Assembly (NCBI GenBank): GCA_022616415.1
Contig: JAKEEU010000336.1
Coordinates: forward strand, 1-64,000
Reading direction: 5' to 3'
Origin: Candidatus Zhuqueibacterota bacterium
GTDB taxonomy: Bacteria > Zhuqueibacterota > Zhuqueibacteria > Zhuqueibacterales > Zhuqueibacteraceae
DNA length: 64,000 nucleotides
This document shows positions 1 to 8,279 of this stretch, piece after piece (positions within the stretch are counted from its first letter, which is position 1; every line of letters starts with the position of its first letter). Both the position numbers and the translations under genes were made by a program. The notes below the pieces were generated by a model. That model saw only the letters and a list, made by a program, of their open reading frames with translations, made no database searches and was not told where the DNA came from.

Positions 1-313
1 CCCCAATCATTTTGCGATCAGTTGCTTTTATCCGTTGGTCGTTTTTCCATCCGTTGGGATAATTTTTTTAACCCTGTTTGGTTGCGGCTTTGTCCGCGTT
101 GTGCTAACGCGGTGAAAACGCGCTTCGATAAAGCCTGGGCGAGCGCGGATGTGACACTGGAGGGATCAAGGTTTTAAAATGGAGTTTTGGAGTAATGGAT
201 TGTTGGATTGTTGGTATTCCCGCTATGCAGTTATCCATCAATCCAAAAATCCACTACTCCAATTCAATAACAGTGCTATCTTATTCATTAAAGCAAAGAA
301 TCCGCCAGTGAAA
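1..313. other. Upstream non-coding region
   Basis: No gene is supported here. Positions 28-60 hold two copies of a CCGTTGG word that recurs at 5629-5655 and 24919-24943. Positions 187-262 hold a long palindrome described separately. An open frame starts at 179, but it runs through the palindrome and has no signal peptide until residue 46. Confidence 0.6.
187..262. repeat. Intergenic palindrome, GGATTGTT word family
   Basis: Arms at 187-214 and 235-262 are 28 bases each with 25 pairing. Each arm is itself built from repeats of a GGATTGTT-like word. The loop is 20 bases. A related but more degenerate copy lies at 44845-44956. It could act as a terminator or REP-like element. Confidence 0.75.
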
Positions 314-1882
314 ATGCGAAATAGTTCTATCACCATTCTAGTAGGCCTGCTGAACTTGTTGCCAGTTTTTCGATTATCGACGGCAACCTACCATGTCGCA
401 ATGACCGGCAGCGACGCTAATCCTGGTACGGCCTCGCAACCCTGGCGCACCATCGCCTATGCTGCGACCAAAGTCGCGGCAGGCGATACGGTGCTCATCC
501 ATCCTGGAATTTACAACGGCGGCATCATCGTCAGCACCTCGGGGACAGCCGCTGCTCCAATTGTTTTTCGTGCCAATGGCGCTGGCGTGATTATCGAAGG
601 CAGCGGCGGAACACGCGATGCTTTTTTCATCTCTGAAGCTGATCACGTTATTGTGGAAGGCCTGACCATCCGTCGAGCCAATCGCGCCGGTTTGCGCATT
701 TCACTCTCGGACTCGGTCTTCGTGCGCAACTGCACCTTTGCCGATAACGGCCGCTGGGGCGTATTCACCGATTTCAGCGGCTACACTTTGATCGAGAACT
801 GCGAAACCTACGGCGCGGTGGATGAGCACGGCATCTACATCAGCAACAGCAGCGATTATCCGACCATCCGCAACAACCTCATTCATCACAACCACGCCAA
901 CGGCATTCATCTCAATGGCGATCTCAGCCAAGGCGGCGACGGCATTATTTCGCATGGCATGATTGAAGGTAACATCATCTACGAAAACGGCGTTGGTGGC
1001 GGCTCCGGCATCAACATGGACGGCGTCACCGACACCATCGTCCGCAACAATTTGCTCTACGACAACCACGCCAGCGGCATTTCGGTTTATCAGATCGACG
1101 GCGGCAGTGGCTCGCAGAACAACCGGCTGTTGAACAACACCATCATCGTGCCGGCGGATGGCCGGTGGGCAATCAATATTCCCGACCCCAACGACACCGG
1201 CAACAAGATTTTTAACAACGTTCTTTTCAGCAGTTACAGTTTTCGCGGGAGCATTCTTATTCCGACAGCAAATTTAGCCGGATTCGAAAGCGACTACAAC
1301 ATCGTGGTGGATCGCTTTAGCATCGACGGCGGCAACAGCACGATCAGCTTGGCCGCCTGGAAAGCATTGGGTCGCGACACCCACTCGTTTATCGCTACGC
1401 CGGCGCAACTATTCGTGAACCCAGCCGCACAAGATTATCGCCTCAAAGCCGGCAGTCCGGCGATTGACACGGGTATCACTCTAACCGATGTGCTCAAAGA
1501 CCTGACCGGACTTTCTCGGCCCGTTGGTGGGGCATTCGACATTGGCGCGTATGAATACAATCCTGCAACAGCAGTCGAGCGCGAACAGAGCAATACGCCC
1601 AGCGGCTTTGCCTTGGAGCAAAATTATCCGAATCCAATCAATTCTACCCCTACTCTGATTCGTTACCGGCTTCACCATCCAAGCCGAGTCGAACTGAGCA
1701 TTCATTCCATTTTAGGTCAGAAGGTTCGAACCCTGGTCGAGCAGGATCAACCAGCCGGAGAATTTATATTGCGTTGGGATGGCAGGGACGATCACGGCGT
1801 GGCTCTGCCGAGCGGTGTTTATTTTTATCGATTGAAAGCGGATAATATGTTAACGACGAGGAAGATGCTCCTCGTGCGCTAA
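314..1882 (+). CDS. Secreted parallel beta-helix repeat protein with C-terminal sorting module
   Basis: About 522 residues from the chosen ATG at 314. That start begins a clear signal peptide (MRNSSITILVGLLNLL...), while the longer frame from 179 runs through a palindromic repeat. Residues ~25-60 match the DUF1565/pectate-lyase entry segment (GSDANPGTASQPWRTI, GDTVLIHPGIY). The middle consists of right-handed beta-helix rungs (repeated N-N-L/I-I-x-x-N turns), typical of polysaccharide lyases or surface adhesins. The last ~90 residues are the FlgD-like Ig fold used as a secretion/sorting tag (NYPNP, GQKVRTLV, LPSGVYFYRLKA, TRKMLLVR). The usual NYPNPFNPxT is altered to NYPNPINSTPT. No catalytic residues can be assigned, so the substrate is unknown. 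Confidence 0.85.
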   Translation: MRNSSITILVGLLNLLPVFRLSTATYHVAMTGSDANPGTASQPWRTIAYAATKVAAGDTVLIHPGIYNGGIIVSTSGTAAAPIVFRANGAGVIIEGSGGTRDAFFISEADHVIVEGLTIRRANRAGLRISLSDSVFVRNCTFADNGRWGVFTDFSGYTLIENCETYGAVDEHGIYISNSSDYPTIRNNLIHHNHANGIHLNGDLSQGGDGIISHGMIEGNIIYENGVGGGSGINMDGVTDTIVRNNLLYDNHASGISVYQIDGGSGSQNNRLLNNTIIVPADGRWAINIPDPNDTGNKIFNNVLFSSYSFRGSILIPTANLAGFESDYNIVVDRFSIDGGNSTISLAAWKALGRDTHSFIATPAQLFVNPAAQDYRLKAGSPAIDTGITLTDVLKDLTGLSRPVGGAFDIGAYEYNPATAVEREQSNTPSGFALEQNYPNPINSTPTLIRYRLHHPSRVELSIHSILGQKVRTLVEQDQPAGEFILRWDGRDDHGVALPSGVYFYRLKADNMLTTRKMLLVR

Positions 1883-1999
1883 ATAAGAGCGACATGCACG
1901 TCCGATTACACCTAAAATGACATGACGCCTGAAATTCTAAAATTCTTGCAAGGGTTCTCGAACATCCCCAAAATTGATTAAAAATTTTGCGTCCTTTTG

Positions 2000-2067
2000 G
2001 ATGGTCGCGCGTCTCCTTTTATGAAAGCAATGAATGACCAAGAACCATCAACATAAGGAGACAAAAG
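2000..2067 (+). promoter_or_regulatory. Possible ECF-type promoter and RBS of the DUF2703 gene
   Basis: A CGTCTCC box (from 2010) resembles the CGTC -10 element of ECF promoters. A similar GCGTCCTTTTGG block lies 20 bases upstream (1989-2000). AAGGAG at 2055-2060 is the ribosome binding site. The adjacent sigZ gene makes autoregulation plausible, but no start site is proven. Confidence 0.3.
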
Positions 2068-2688
2068 ATGACAACCCAAACACTGAACGCTTCAAATGAA
2101 CGGCTCTCCGGCCGGCGCAAGATCGATATCGACTTTCTCTTCCTCGATCTGAAGACATGCACCAGATGTGTCGGGACGGATCAGAATCTCGAAAAAGCTT
2201 TGACAGCCGTTGAGCAGGTATTGCATTTTTCCGGCGTCGAGGTTAACTTAAACAAAGTCCTGATCGACTCGTCCGAGAAGGCAGCCGCGCACGGATTCTT
2301 CACTTCCCCGACGATTCGCGTGAATGGTCGCGACATCGCTTTGGAAACGCGCGAGAGCAAATGCGATTCCTGCACGGACTTGTGCGGCTGCGCAGAAGGC
2401 ACGAATTGCCGCGTCTGGCTTTATCGCGGCCAGGAATATACGGAAGCGCCGGTTGCCATGATTGTAGAAGCGATTCTTCAAGAAGTTTTTCAAGCGCCAC
2501 AGCCGTTCACGCAGACGGCGCCAGTATACGAGGACGTTCCTGAGAATCTAAAACGCTTCTTTGCCGGCGCAGTGCTAGATACTTCGTCATGCTGCTCTCC
2601 GGCGAAACAGCAAACCTGTTGCGAGCCTGCGGAAAAAGCTTCGTGCTGCGGCAATGCCTACGTGCAACAAAGCTGCGGCTGCCAATAA
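2068..2688 (+). CDS. DUF2703 thioredoxin-like protein with Cys-rich tail
   Basis: 206 residues. The core (about 15-155) matches the DUF2703 family: an IDFLFLDLKTCTRC start with a CxxC pair where thioredoxins carry their active site, SPTIRVNGRDIA, and a metal-type cluster CDSCTDLCGC. The C-terminal 35 residues are an added tail with CC, CC, CC and CGC motifs, suited to binding thiophilic metals or metalloids. The gene is followed 116 bases later by a SigZ sigma factor; the two families are known to co-occur. I infer a role in heavy-metal, arsenic or thiol stress; the ligand is unknown. AAGGAG is placed correctly before the ATG. Confidence 0.8.
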   Translation: MTTQTLNASNERLSGRRKIDIDFLFLDLKTCTRCVGTDQNLEKALTAVEQVLHFSGVEVNLNKVLIDSSEKAAAHGFFTSPTIRVNGRDIALETRESKCDSCTDLCGCAEGTNCRVWLYRGQEYTEAPVAMIVEAILQEVFQAPQPFTQTAPVYEDVPENLKRFFAGAVLDTSSCCSPAKQQTCCEPAEKASCCGNAYVQQSCGCQ

Positions 2689-2717
2689 ATTTCACGATGC
2701 GCTTGATCGTGATAACC

Positions 2718-2774
2718 TTATGCATCACGTATTACGCATTACGTCTTCCGTAATTCGTGAAACGTGATGCGTAA
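2718..2774. repeat. Intergenic palindrome, TTACGCATCACG word family
   Basis: Arms at 2718-2743 and 2749-2774, 22 of 26 bases paired, loop TCTTC. It lies between the DUF2703 gene and sigZ and could terminate or stabilise the upstream transcript. The arms are built from TTACGCATCACG/ATTACGCATTACG words. Confidence 0.75.
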
Positions 2775-2804
2775 GAAGCTTAATTTCATTTTTAACTGAA
2801 TTCC

Positions 2805-3365
2805 ATGCCTCTGAACACGACGCCATCCCAGGAGCAGATGTGGAGCGAGTATCGCACCAGATTGCACCGTTTTATCCTCAAGCGAATAAATAATCCGGTT
2901 GCAGCGGAAGATCTGGTTCAGGAGGTTCTGGCCAAAGCCTACGGCCAGCTCGACCAGCTCAGGGATCGCGAGAAGCTTTTGCCATGGATGTACCAGGCAA
3001 CCAGAAATGCGATTGTCGATTATTATCGTAGGAAAAAGCCGGCAGAAGAGATTGATGAATCTCTCGCCGCCCAAAATCCGGAGAGGGATGATGCCGCCGA
3101 AAGGGAATTGGCAGGCTGTGTCATGCCTTTCATTCAGCAGCTTCCTGCCGTATATCGGCAAGCCATTATGCTTGCGGAAATGGAAGGCTTGACGCAGCAG
3201 CAGGTTGCAGTGCGGCAGGGGCTTTCTCTTTCAGGCGCGAAATCGCGCGTGCAGCGCGGCCGGCAGATGCTGAAAACAATGTTTTTGGAATGTTGCCAGA
3301 TCGAGCGCGACCGGCGCGGCGGGGTGATGGATTTTACTCCGAAAACGAATTGCAAGAATTGTTAA
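2805..3365 (+). CDS. sigZ: RNA polymerase ECF-type sigma factor, SigZ family
   Basis: 186 residues. Region 2 is at ~8-75 (AAEDLVQEVLAKAY; LPWMYQATRNAIVDYYRR). Region 4 is at ~105-155 (LPAVYRQAIMLAEMEGLTQQQVA, then the helix-turn-helix GLSLSGAKSRVQRGRQML). As in SigZ proteins, a Cys-bearing tail follows (LECCQIERDRRGGVMDF, ending CKNC), which may sense metal or redox state directly because no anti-sigma gene follows. It probably controls the DUF2703 gene just upstream, from which it is separated by a palindrome. Confidence 0.85.
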   Translation: MPLNTTPSQEQMWSEYRTRLHRFILKRINNPVAAEDLVQEVLAKAYGQLDQLRDREKLLPWMYQATRNAIVDYYRRKKPAEEIDESLAAQNPERDDAAERELAGCVMPFIQQLPAVYRQAIMLAEMEGLTQQQVAVRQGLSLSGAKSRVQRGRQMLKTMFLECCQIERDRRGGVMDFTPKTNCKNC

Positions 3366-3494
3366 AGCCTTGTTGTCGCCCATCTTGAAGTCGCCGACCA
3401 TCGCAGCTTTTTTGCGAATTGATCCAAAAACCGGCAATGGCCATATCGCCAGTCCGGATATGTTGGAAATTCTTCCCGCCGCAGCTTGACTGAA

Positions 3495-5564
3495 CTATTT
3501 GCTTTCATCACCAGAGATGCCCGGTCGGGCCGGCTGGGTTACTTTCATCACCACAAACGTCACATCGTCGTCCTGCGGCCTGCCGTTGGCCCACGTCTCG
3601 CCGGCTTTGATAAGATGCGTAATGATTTCATGCGGTGATTGCTCGGCCACTTCCGCAAAAATATTTTTTGCCGCCGGATAGTCCAAAATCTCCCCCTCGT
3701 GATTGAACATCTCCGGCAGGCCATCGCTCATCAGCGCAATGGTGTCGCCAGGTGCAAGCTCTAATTCTTCCTGTTTGTATGGGAACTGCGCAAAACTGCC
3801 CAATGGCATGGCTTTGATATTGATTTCTTCGACGGTTTTTGTCGCCGCGCGGTAAACCAAAGTCGGGGGCATTCCGGCCGCGGCTATTTTAATTTTATTG
3901 TCCTTGAATTTGATCAACGTCATGGCCATGTACATACGCCCGAGATTCATGCTCTTGAGCGTTTGGGTGAATCGGCGAAAAACTTGCGGGCTGTCGTCGT
4001 TTTGTGCCAAGACTTGAAACAGGCTTTTGGTCGCAGTGACAACGGTTCCCGCTTTCGTGCCGTGCCCGGTGGCGTCGCCAATCGCAACCGTCAGCGTACC
4101 GTCTTCGGCGAGATGAAAATCATAATAATCGCCGCCGACCTCGGTGGCGGTTTTCATGTAGACCGCAATCTCAAGATTGGGAAGCTGCGGCACGGTTTGC
4201 GGCAGCATCGAAAGCTGCAATTGCCGCGCTTCCTCCAGCTCCTTGGTTTTGCGGGCATTCTCGGCCTCGAGCAGCTTGCGATGCATTTCTAGCTCTTTGG
4301 CCTGCCTCTCCTGTTGCAGCGTTTTTTCAGAAAGCGCTTTCACCTCGATGAGTTTTCGTTCGAGCGCTTTGTTGGTTTGGGCAAAATTGCGCGAGAGATA
4401 AAGCGACATCGAAGCCATCAAGCAAAAGAATCCCGCCATGATATACAATCCTTCATTGGCCAATTTGATGACACCGAGATCATCGAACATGTTAAGAGCA
4501 GCGGCGACCACAAAAATGCCAAAACCGATGCCGATAATCCAGGCGCCGTCCTTCCTTTTGACAATGGCCCAGATGATGACGCGCAGCATTTCGATCAAGC
4601 CCACGAGCACGAAAATCCAAAGCAGTGTATGGTCGCTATAAGCATGAGTCCAAAACCACAAGCCGAATCCGGCGGCGCCAATTAAAAAGAACCAAAATTG
4701 TTTTGGCAGTTTTTCATAAAACAGCGCATAAGCGAATCGAATGCCCGAGGCGATGGTGAGCAATCCGATGGCATCCTGCGAGCGCGTGAGCAGCAACACT
4801 AAATTGGGGTTGACAATGAAGGCAAACTGATTGCCGAGGAAATACAATGCCGCAAAGCCAAGGGCGAATAAGGCAAAGTAGGCGTTCGCCCGCATGCGGG
4901 GATAAAACAGGAACAACGCCAGATGCAACAAGGCGAAAGTGACCGGAACCGCGGTAATGATGGCCTGGCCGATGGTTTCGTTGCGAACCTCGGAAGCTCT
5001 TGCCGCGACGATCTCATCCATATTCCCAAAACCTAGGCCGAAACCGATCCACGTGCCATGCTGTGTGAAATGCCGCGTCGAGAAATTGGAATAACGCACG
5101 GCCAAGAGTACGCTATTTTTTTTAAAAAGAATAACTTTCGGATTGCGCTCCCAATACGTTTGCTCATCCGACGTTGAAGTCCCGATTTTTCCGAAATGAT
5201 GAATCAACTTGCCATCGAGATAGATTTCAGAAGCGCCGCGCTGCGTGACGATGAGCGCTAGCGGTGTATTCACCAGCGCCGAATCGATCTTCAAATGCAG
5301 CCGGAACCATCCGCGGCCACTCCAACCGGCTTGCGGCATGCGCTGGGGATGAAGCCACGTCAAGACCGTTCCCCACGTGCTGTCGTCAAACTCCGGCTTT
5401 GCCCAAGTGGAATCGTCGCCGGAATGATATTTCCAATTTTCAACAATCCGGATTTGGCGGTGTTTGCGCAGGCTGTCAGCGGAGAGAAAAAATTTGCCAT
5501 CCGTTTGCGCGAATAGATTGAGGGTAATGAGAAAAATCAAAGCAAAAAGAAAAAAGTGTTTCAT
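3495..5564 (-). CDS. Membrane-bound PP2C/SpoIIE-type serine phosphatase with 7TM sensor
   Basis: About 689 residues from the ATG at 5564. The longer frame to 5645 runs through a palindromic repeat, while 5564 begins a signal peptide (MKHFFLFALIFLITLNLFAQ). Next come an extracytoplasmic galactose-binding-like/DISM-type domain (WKYHSGDDSTW, FDDSTWGTV), about seven membrane helices (~190-385), a coiled coil rich in E/K/R (~400-455) and a SpoIIE phosphatase domain (TEVGGDYYDF, VAIGDATGHGTKAG, LMSDGLPEM). Such proteins dephosphorylate anti-sigma-antagonist partners in response to an external ligand. No partner kinase or antagonist lies nearby. A second such phosphatase is at 48403-51213. Confidence 0.85.
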   Translation of the reverse strand: MKHFFLFALIFLITLNLFAQTDGKFFLSADSLRKHRQIRIVENWKYHSGDDSTWAKPEFDDSTWGTVLTWLHPQRMPQAGWSGRGWFRLHLKIDSALVNTPLALIVTQRGASEIYLDGKLIHHFGKIGTSTSDEQTYWERNPKVILFKKNSVLLAVRYSNFSTRHFTQHGTWIGFGLGFGNMDEIVAARASEVRNETIGQAIITAVPVTFALLHLALFLFYPRMRANAYFALFALGFAALYFLGNQFAFIVNPNLVLLLTRSQDAIGLLTIASGIRFAYALFYEKLPKQFWFFLIGAAGFGLWFWTHAYSDHTLLWIFVLVGLIEMLRVIIWAIVKRKDGAWIIGIGFGIFVVAAALNMFDDLGVIKLANEGLYIMAGFFCLMASMSLYLSRNFAQTNKALERKLIEVKALSEKTLQQERQAKELEMHRKLLEAENARKTKELEEARQLQLSMLPQTVPQLPNLEIAVYMKTATEVGGDYYDFHLAEDGTLTVAIGDATGHGTKAGTVVTATKSLFQVLAQNDDSPQVFRRFTQTLKSMNLGRMYMAMTLIKFKDNKIKIAAAGMPPTLVYRAATKTVEEINIKAMPLGSFAQFPYKQEELELAPGDTIALMSDGLPEMFNHEGEILDYPAAKNIFAEVAEQSPHEIITHLIKAGETWANGRPQDDDVTFVVMKVTQPARPGISGDESK

Positions 5565-5607
5565 GTTTTTATCATGTTCATTCGCACGGCAAAGCAGAAT
5601 AAAAAAC

Positions 5608-5655
5608 GACCAACGTATTTGCTGAATCCGTTGGTCTTCATTCATCCGTTGGGGA
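5608..5655. repeat. Intergenic palindrome, CCGTTGGTC word family
   Basis: GACCAACG (5608-5615) pairs with CGTTGGTC (5629-5636), followed by ATCCGTTGG at about 5643-5655. The same words occur at 28-60 and 24881-24943. The element overlaps the falsely extended N terminus of the phosphatase reading frame. Confidence 0.6.
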
Positions 5656-5675
5656 TAAAAGTTTTGGGAATTCCT

Positions 5676-6854
5676 CTAACTCTCAAACCCATACTTTCGC
5701 AAAATGCGCTTTGCCACCGCAATTTTATGCACTTCATCCGGCCCGTCATAAATCCGCGCGGCCCTCTCCTGCCGATACCAATACGCCAAAAGCATGTCAT
5801 CCGTCACGCCGAGGCCGCCGTACACTTGAATGGCGCGATCCAAAACTTTTTGTAAAACATTGGCGACAAAAAATTTGATGAGTGAAACCTCTTCACGCGC
5901 CGCATGCGCGCCCTCGCCGTCAATTTTTTGCGCCGCGTGCAAAACCATCAACCGCGCGGCGTTGATCTCAGCGCGGCTCTCCGCAATCCACGCTTGAATG
6001 ATATCGCTCGTCGCCAGCGGCTTGCCTGGCGCGAGCTGCCGTTTGACTGCATAATCGCACATCATGTCAAACGCGCGCTCGCAGATGCCAATCCAGCGCA
6101 TGCAATGGTGACTGCGGCCAGGTCCGAGTCGTTCTTGGGCAATCGCAAATCCCGCCCCCTCCTGCCCCAACAAATTCTTCTGTGGCACACGGCAGTTTTC
6201 ATATACAATCTCCGCATGACTCGCGTAATCGTCGCCGGCATGTCCCATAACGGAAATATTGCGAACTAATTTAAATCCTGGCGCATTCGTTGGCACGATA
6301 ATCTGGCTGGCGCGCTGATGTGGGCTTGCTGTTTCCGGATTGGTGATGGCCATAACAATTGCAAACGCTGCGCCTTCTGCCGATGAGGTAAACCACTTGT
6401 GGCCGTTGATCACATAGTCATCGCCATCTTTGATTGCAGTGGTGCTCATCCAAGTTGGATTGGAGCCAGGAAACTCCGGCTCCGTCATCGAAAAGCAACT
6501 GCGAATCTCGCCGCGAATCAACGGCCGCAGGTAAGTTTGCTTTTGCTCGTCGGTGCCGTGCGCGAGCAGGATTTCCATGTTGCCAATATCCGGCGCCTGG
6601 CAATTAAACACAACATGTCCCAGCGGCGTGCGGCCCATCTCTTCGCTGAGAGGCGCAAATTCGGCGAGCGAAAGCCCCTGTCCACCGCACTCTTTAGGGA
6701 GGTGGGGCGTCCACAAATCGAGCGCTTTCGCTTGCTCTCTTTTCTGTTGCAAAACTGGCAGTAATTCGCGAAAGCGCTTGCGGAGAAAGTCCTGTTCCAG
6801 CGGATAGATTTCCTCAATCAAAAAGGCACGGATTTTTTGAACAAGATTTGACAT
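5676..6854 (-). CDS. Acyl-CoA dehydrogenase
   Basis: 392 residues, full family length. It has an N-terminal helical domain, a middle beta domain with the FAD/substrate signatures CFSMTEPEFPGSNP and GHKWFTSSA, and a C-terminal helical domain with RWIGICERAFDMM, QVYGGLGVTDDMLLAY and ERAARIYDGPDEVHK. The second substrate-side motif and overall pattern match the ACAD10/11-like subgroup, which oxidises medium to long or modified acyl-CoAs. No beta-oxidation partners are adjacent, so the substrate is not determined. Confidence 0.9.
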   Translation of the reverse strand: MSNLVQKIRAFLIEEIYPLEQDFLRKRFRELLPVLQQKREQAKALDLWTPHLPKECGGQGLSLAEFAPLSEEMGRTPLGHVVFNCQAPDIGNMEILLAHGTDEQKQTYLRPLIRGEIRSCFSMTEPEFPGSNPTWMSTTAIKDGDDYVINGHKWFTSSAEGAAFAIVMAITNPETASPHQRASQIIVPTNAPGFKLVRNISVMGHAGDDYASHAEIVYENCRVPQKNLLGQEGAGFAIAQERLGPGRSHHCMRWIGICERAFDMMCDYAVKRQLAPGKPLATSDIIQAWIAESRAEINAARLMVLHAAQKIDGEGAHAAREEVSLIKFFVANVLQKVLDRAIQVYGGLGVTDDMLLAYWYRQERAARIYDGPDEVHKIAVAKRILRKYGFES

Positions 6855-6874
6855 GGGGTCCGTTATAGCTCAAG

Positions 6875-7465
6875 TCATTCTTGTGCGCGTTTATTGCGCC
6901 TAAACTTGCCCCCTTCATCAAATGCTCCTTCAGTCTTCAAATGTTTGAGCAGAAACTTTTGAAGCTCCCTCGGCGCGGCCGTGAGAACGATGCTGCTATC
7001 AACCTTTTCGTGCCGGATTGCATCAGGTTCTTTCTCCAGCAATTCTTTTAGCCACCCGAACTCCAAAGATGATAGTTGAAGCGTTGAATCGAGCTGTGAA
7101 ATCAGAAAGAAGTTATGCACCGGAAGTAAAACGAAAATGTGCAAGCTGCTCAGTTTCAAGTCGCTTTCCCCGAGAGATATATCCATGAACAAAGCGCCGT
7201 TTAACCTCAAAAGTTGAACAGCAAGTTCGCCTTCGACACTGTCCTGGTCGATATATCTGAGCTTATATTTATTCTCGCCTTGCTTCTCGAACGTCATCAT
7301 CTCGGTTGAATCATCTTCGCTTACCCATTCACCCAAAAGCGCCGGCTCAAATACCACATCCTGATCGGTATAAAGTGGATATAGCGAATAGATCAGCTCC
7401 CAATTGAAGCAGCCCACACTACCCAACAGAAATGCTATAGGGGCAAGCTTTACGACATTTTTCAT
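6875..7465 (-). CDS. Putative lipoprotein of unknown function
   Basis: About 196 residues from the ATG at 7465, which is preceded by GAGGG and begins a lipoprotein signal (MKNVVKLAPIAFLLGSVGC, lipobox LLGSVGC). The frame stays open to an ATG at 7492 that overlaps the stop of the upstream gene, so translational coupling is possible, but the signal peptide favours 7465. The mature part contains LLGEWVSEDDSTEMMTFEK, resembling small lipocalin-like or META-like proteins that report on an expected value. No function is recognised. Confidence 0.7.
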   Translation of the reverse strand: MKNVVKLAPIAFLLGSVGCFNWELIYSLYPLYTDQDVVFEPALLGEWVSEDDSTEMMTFEKQGENKYKLRYIDQDSVEGELAVQLLRLNGALFMDISLGESDLKLSSLHIFVLLPVHNFFLISQLDSTLQLSSLEFGWLKELLEKEPDAIRHEKVDSSIVLTAAPRELQKFLLKHLKTEGAFDEGGKFRRNKRAQE

Positions 7466-7488
7466 GTTACCCTCTTCGCTGTTGAAAA

Positions 7489-7857
7489 TCACTCCGGTGC
7501 CTCTTCGTCTTCCTCGGCTGGCTCGCTCTTTTCCACTGCCATGAAAGCCAGTTGCGTTCCTTGCAAAATTTCTTTAGCGAACTCAGCTTGGTCTTTCCGA
7601 ACGAGCAAGCGAACCGGAATCACCGGCGGTTCCATCTGATTAAAAAATTCCCCTTGAAAAAAGTACATAATATTTTCGCCCTCCAAAAGGGATTTGACAA
7701 AAGCGATGTCAGCGGGGTTGTACGTCCGCAAGACTTCTTCATATTCTATAAACTCCTGCTCCGGCTCAGGCGACAGCATTTCGACCAAGGGAACTTGACA
7801 AGTCGAGCAGGCGGTAATGCCTTCGCGATACTCGGCTTTGCATTCAGGACAAAACAT
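7489..7857 (-). CDS. Zinc-ribbon plus DUF2007 putative signal-transducing protein
   Basis: 122 residues. An N-terminal zinc ribbon (CPEC at 3-6, CSTC at about 17-20) is followed by a DUF2007 domain (EEVLRTYNPADIAFVKSLLEGENI). DUF2007 is described as a GlnB-like fold of unknown role. The C terminus is acidic. GAGGTG stands seven bases before the ATG. It lies between a SEC-C protein and a lipoprotein in a tight minus-strand unit. Confidence 0.75.
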   Translation of the reverse strand: MFCPECKAEYREGITACSTCQVPLVEMLSPEPEQEFIEYEEVLRTYNPADIAFVKSLLEGENIMYFFQGEFFNQMEPPVIPVRLLVRKDQAEFAKEILQGTQLAFMAVEKSEPAEEDEEAPE

Positions 7858-7866
7858 GGTTGCACC

Positions 7867-8220
7867 TCATTCCAGTTTGCGATGAATGAATGTGGCGTTT
7901 TCCGACTTTTCAACATTCTTTTTAAGGAGGCGCATGAGACCGGGGCCGATGTGAGTCTTGTAATAACGCATCGCTTCTTCTTCATCTTGGTACACTTCGG
8001 GATAGCGCCATTCTTGCGGCTCACCGATGCACTCGGCATTGTCCCAAATATGGACGATGACGACAAATCCGCCGGCCTCAAAATCGTAGCGAATTCCACC
8101 TTTCACCCGTATGCCATAAGGCATTCCTTCAAAACTTGCCTGTGCTTTCGACAGGCAACAAGCTTTGTACTTTTTTCCCGAGCCACATGAGCAGGGATCG
8201 TTGCGGCCGATGTTTTCCAT
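7867..8220 (-). CDS. SEC-C motif zinc-binding protein
   Basis: About 117 residues from the ATG at 8220, which has GGAG seven bases upstream; a TTG at 8226 is less likely. The N terminus is a SEC-C zinc-binding motif (RNDPCSCGSGKKYKACC), as at the end of SecA and in many small adaptor proteins. The remainder (KGGIRYDFEAGGFVVIVHIWD) looks like a small beta domain. Its target is unknown. It begins the three-gene unit 8220-6875. Confidence 0.75.
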   Translation of the reverse strand: MENIGRNDPCSCGSGKKYKACCLSKAQASFEGMPYGIRVKGGIRYDFEAGGFVVIVHIWDNAECIGEPQEWRYPEVYQDEEEAMRYYKTHIGPGLMRLLKKNVEKSENATFIHRKLE

Positions 8221-8279
8221 TGGCAATCTCCGGATTTTTAGCAGATTGAAGGCCTGTGTTACGTTTTACTCCTTACGTT

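Noticed and set aside
179..313. Extended N terminus of the beta-helix protein
   Set aside because: The 45 extra residues are encoded by the palindrome, and a signal peptide starts at 314.
2068..2688. Arsenic resistance operon
   Set aside because: DUF2703 proteins can lie in such operons, but no arsR, arsC, arsB or acr3 is present here.
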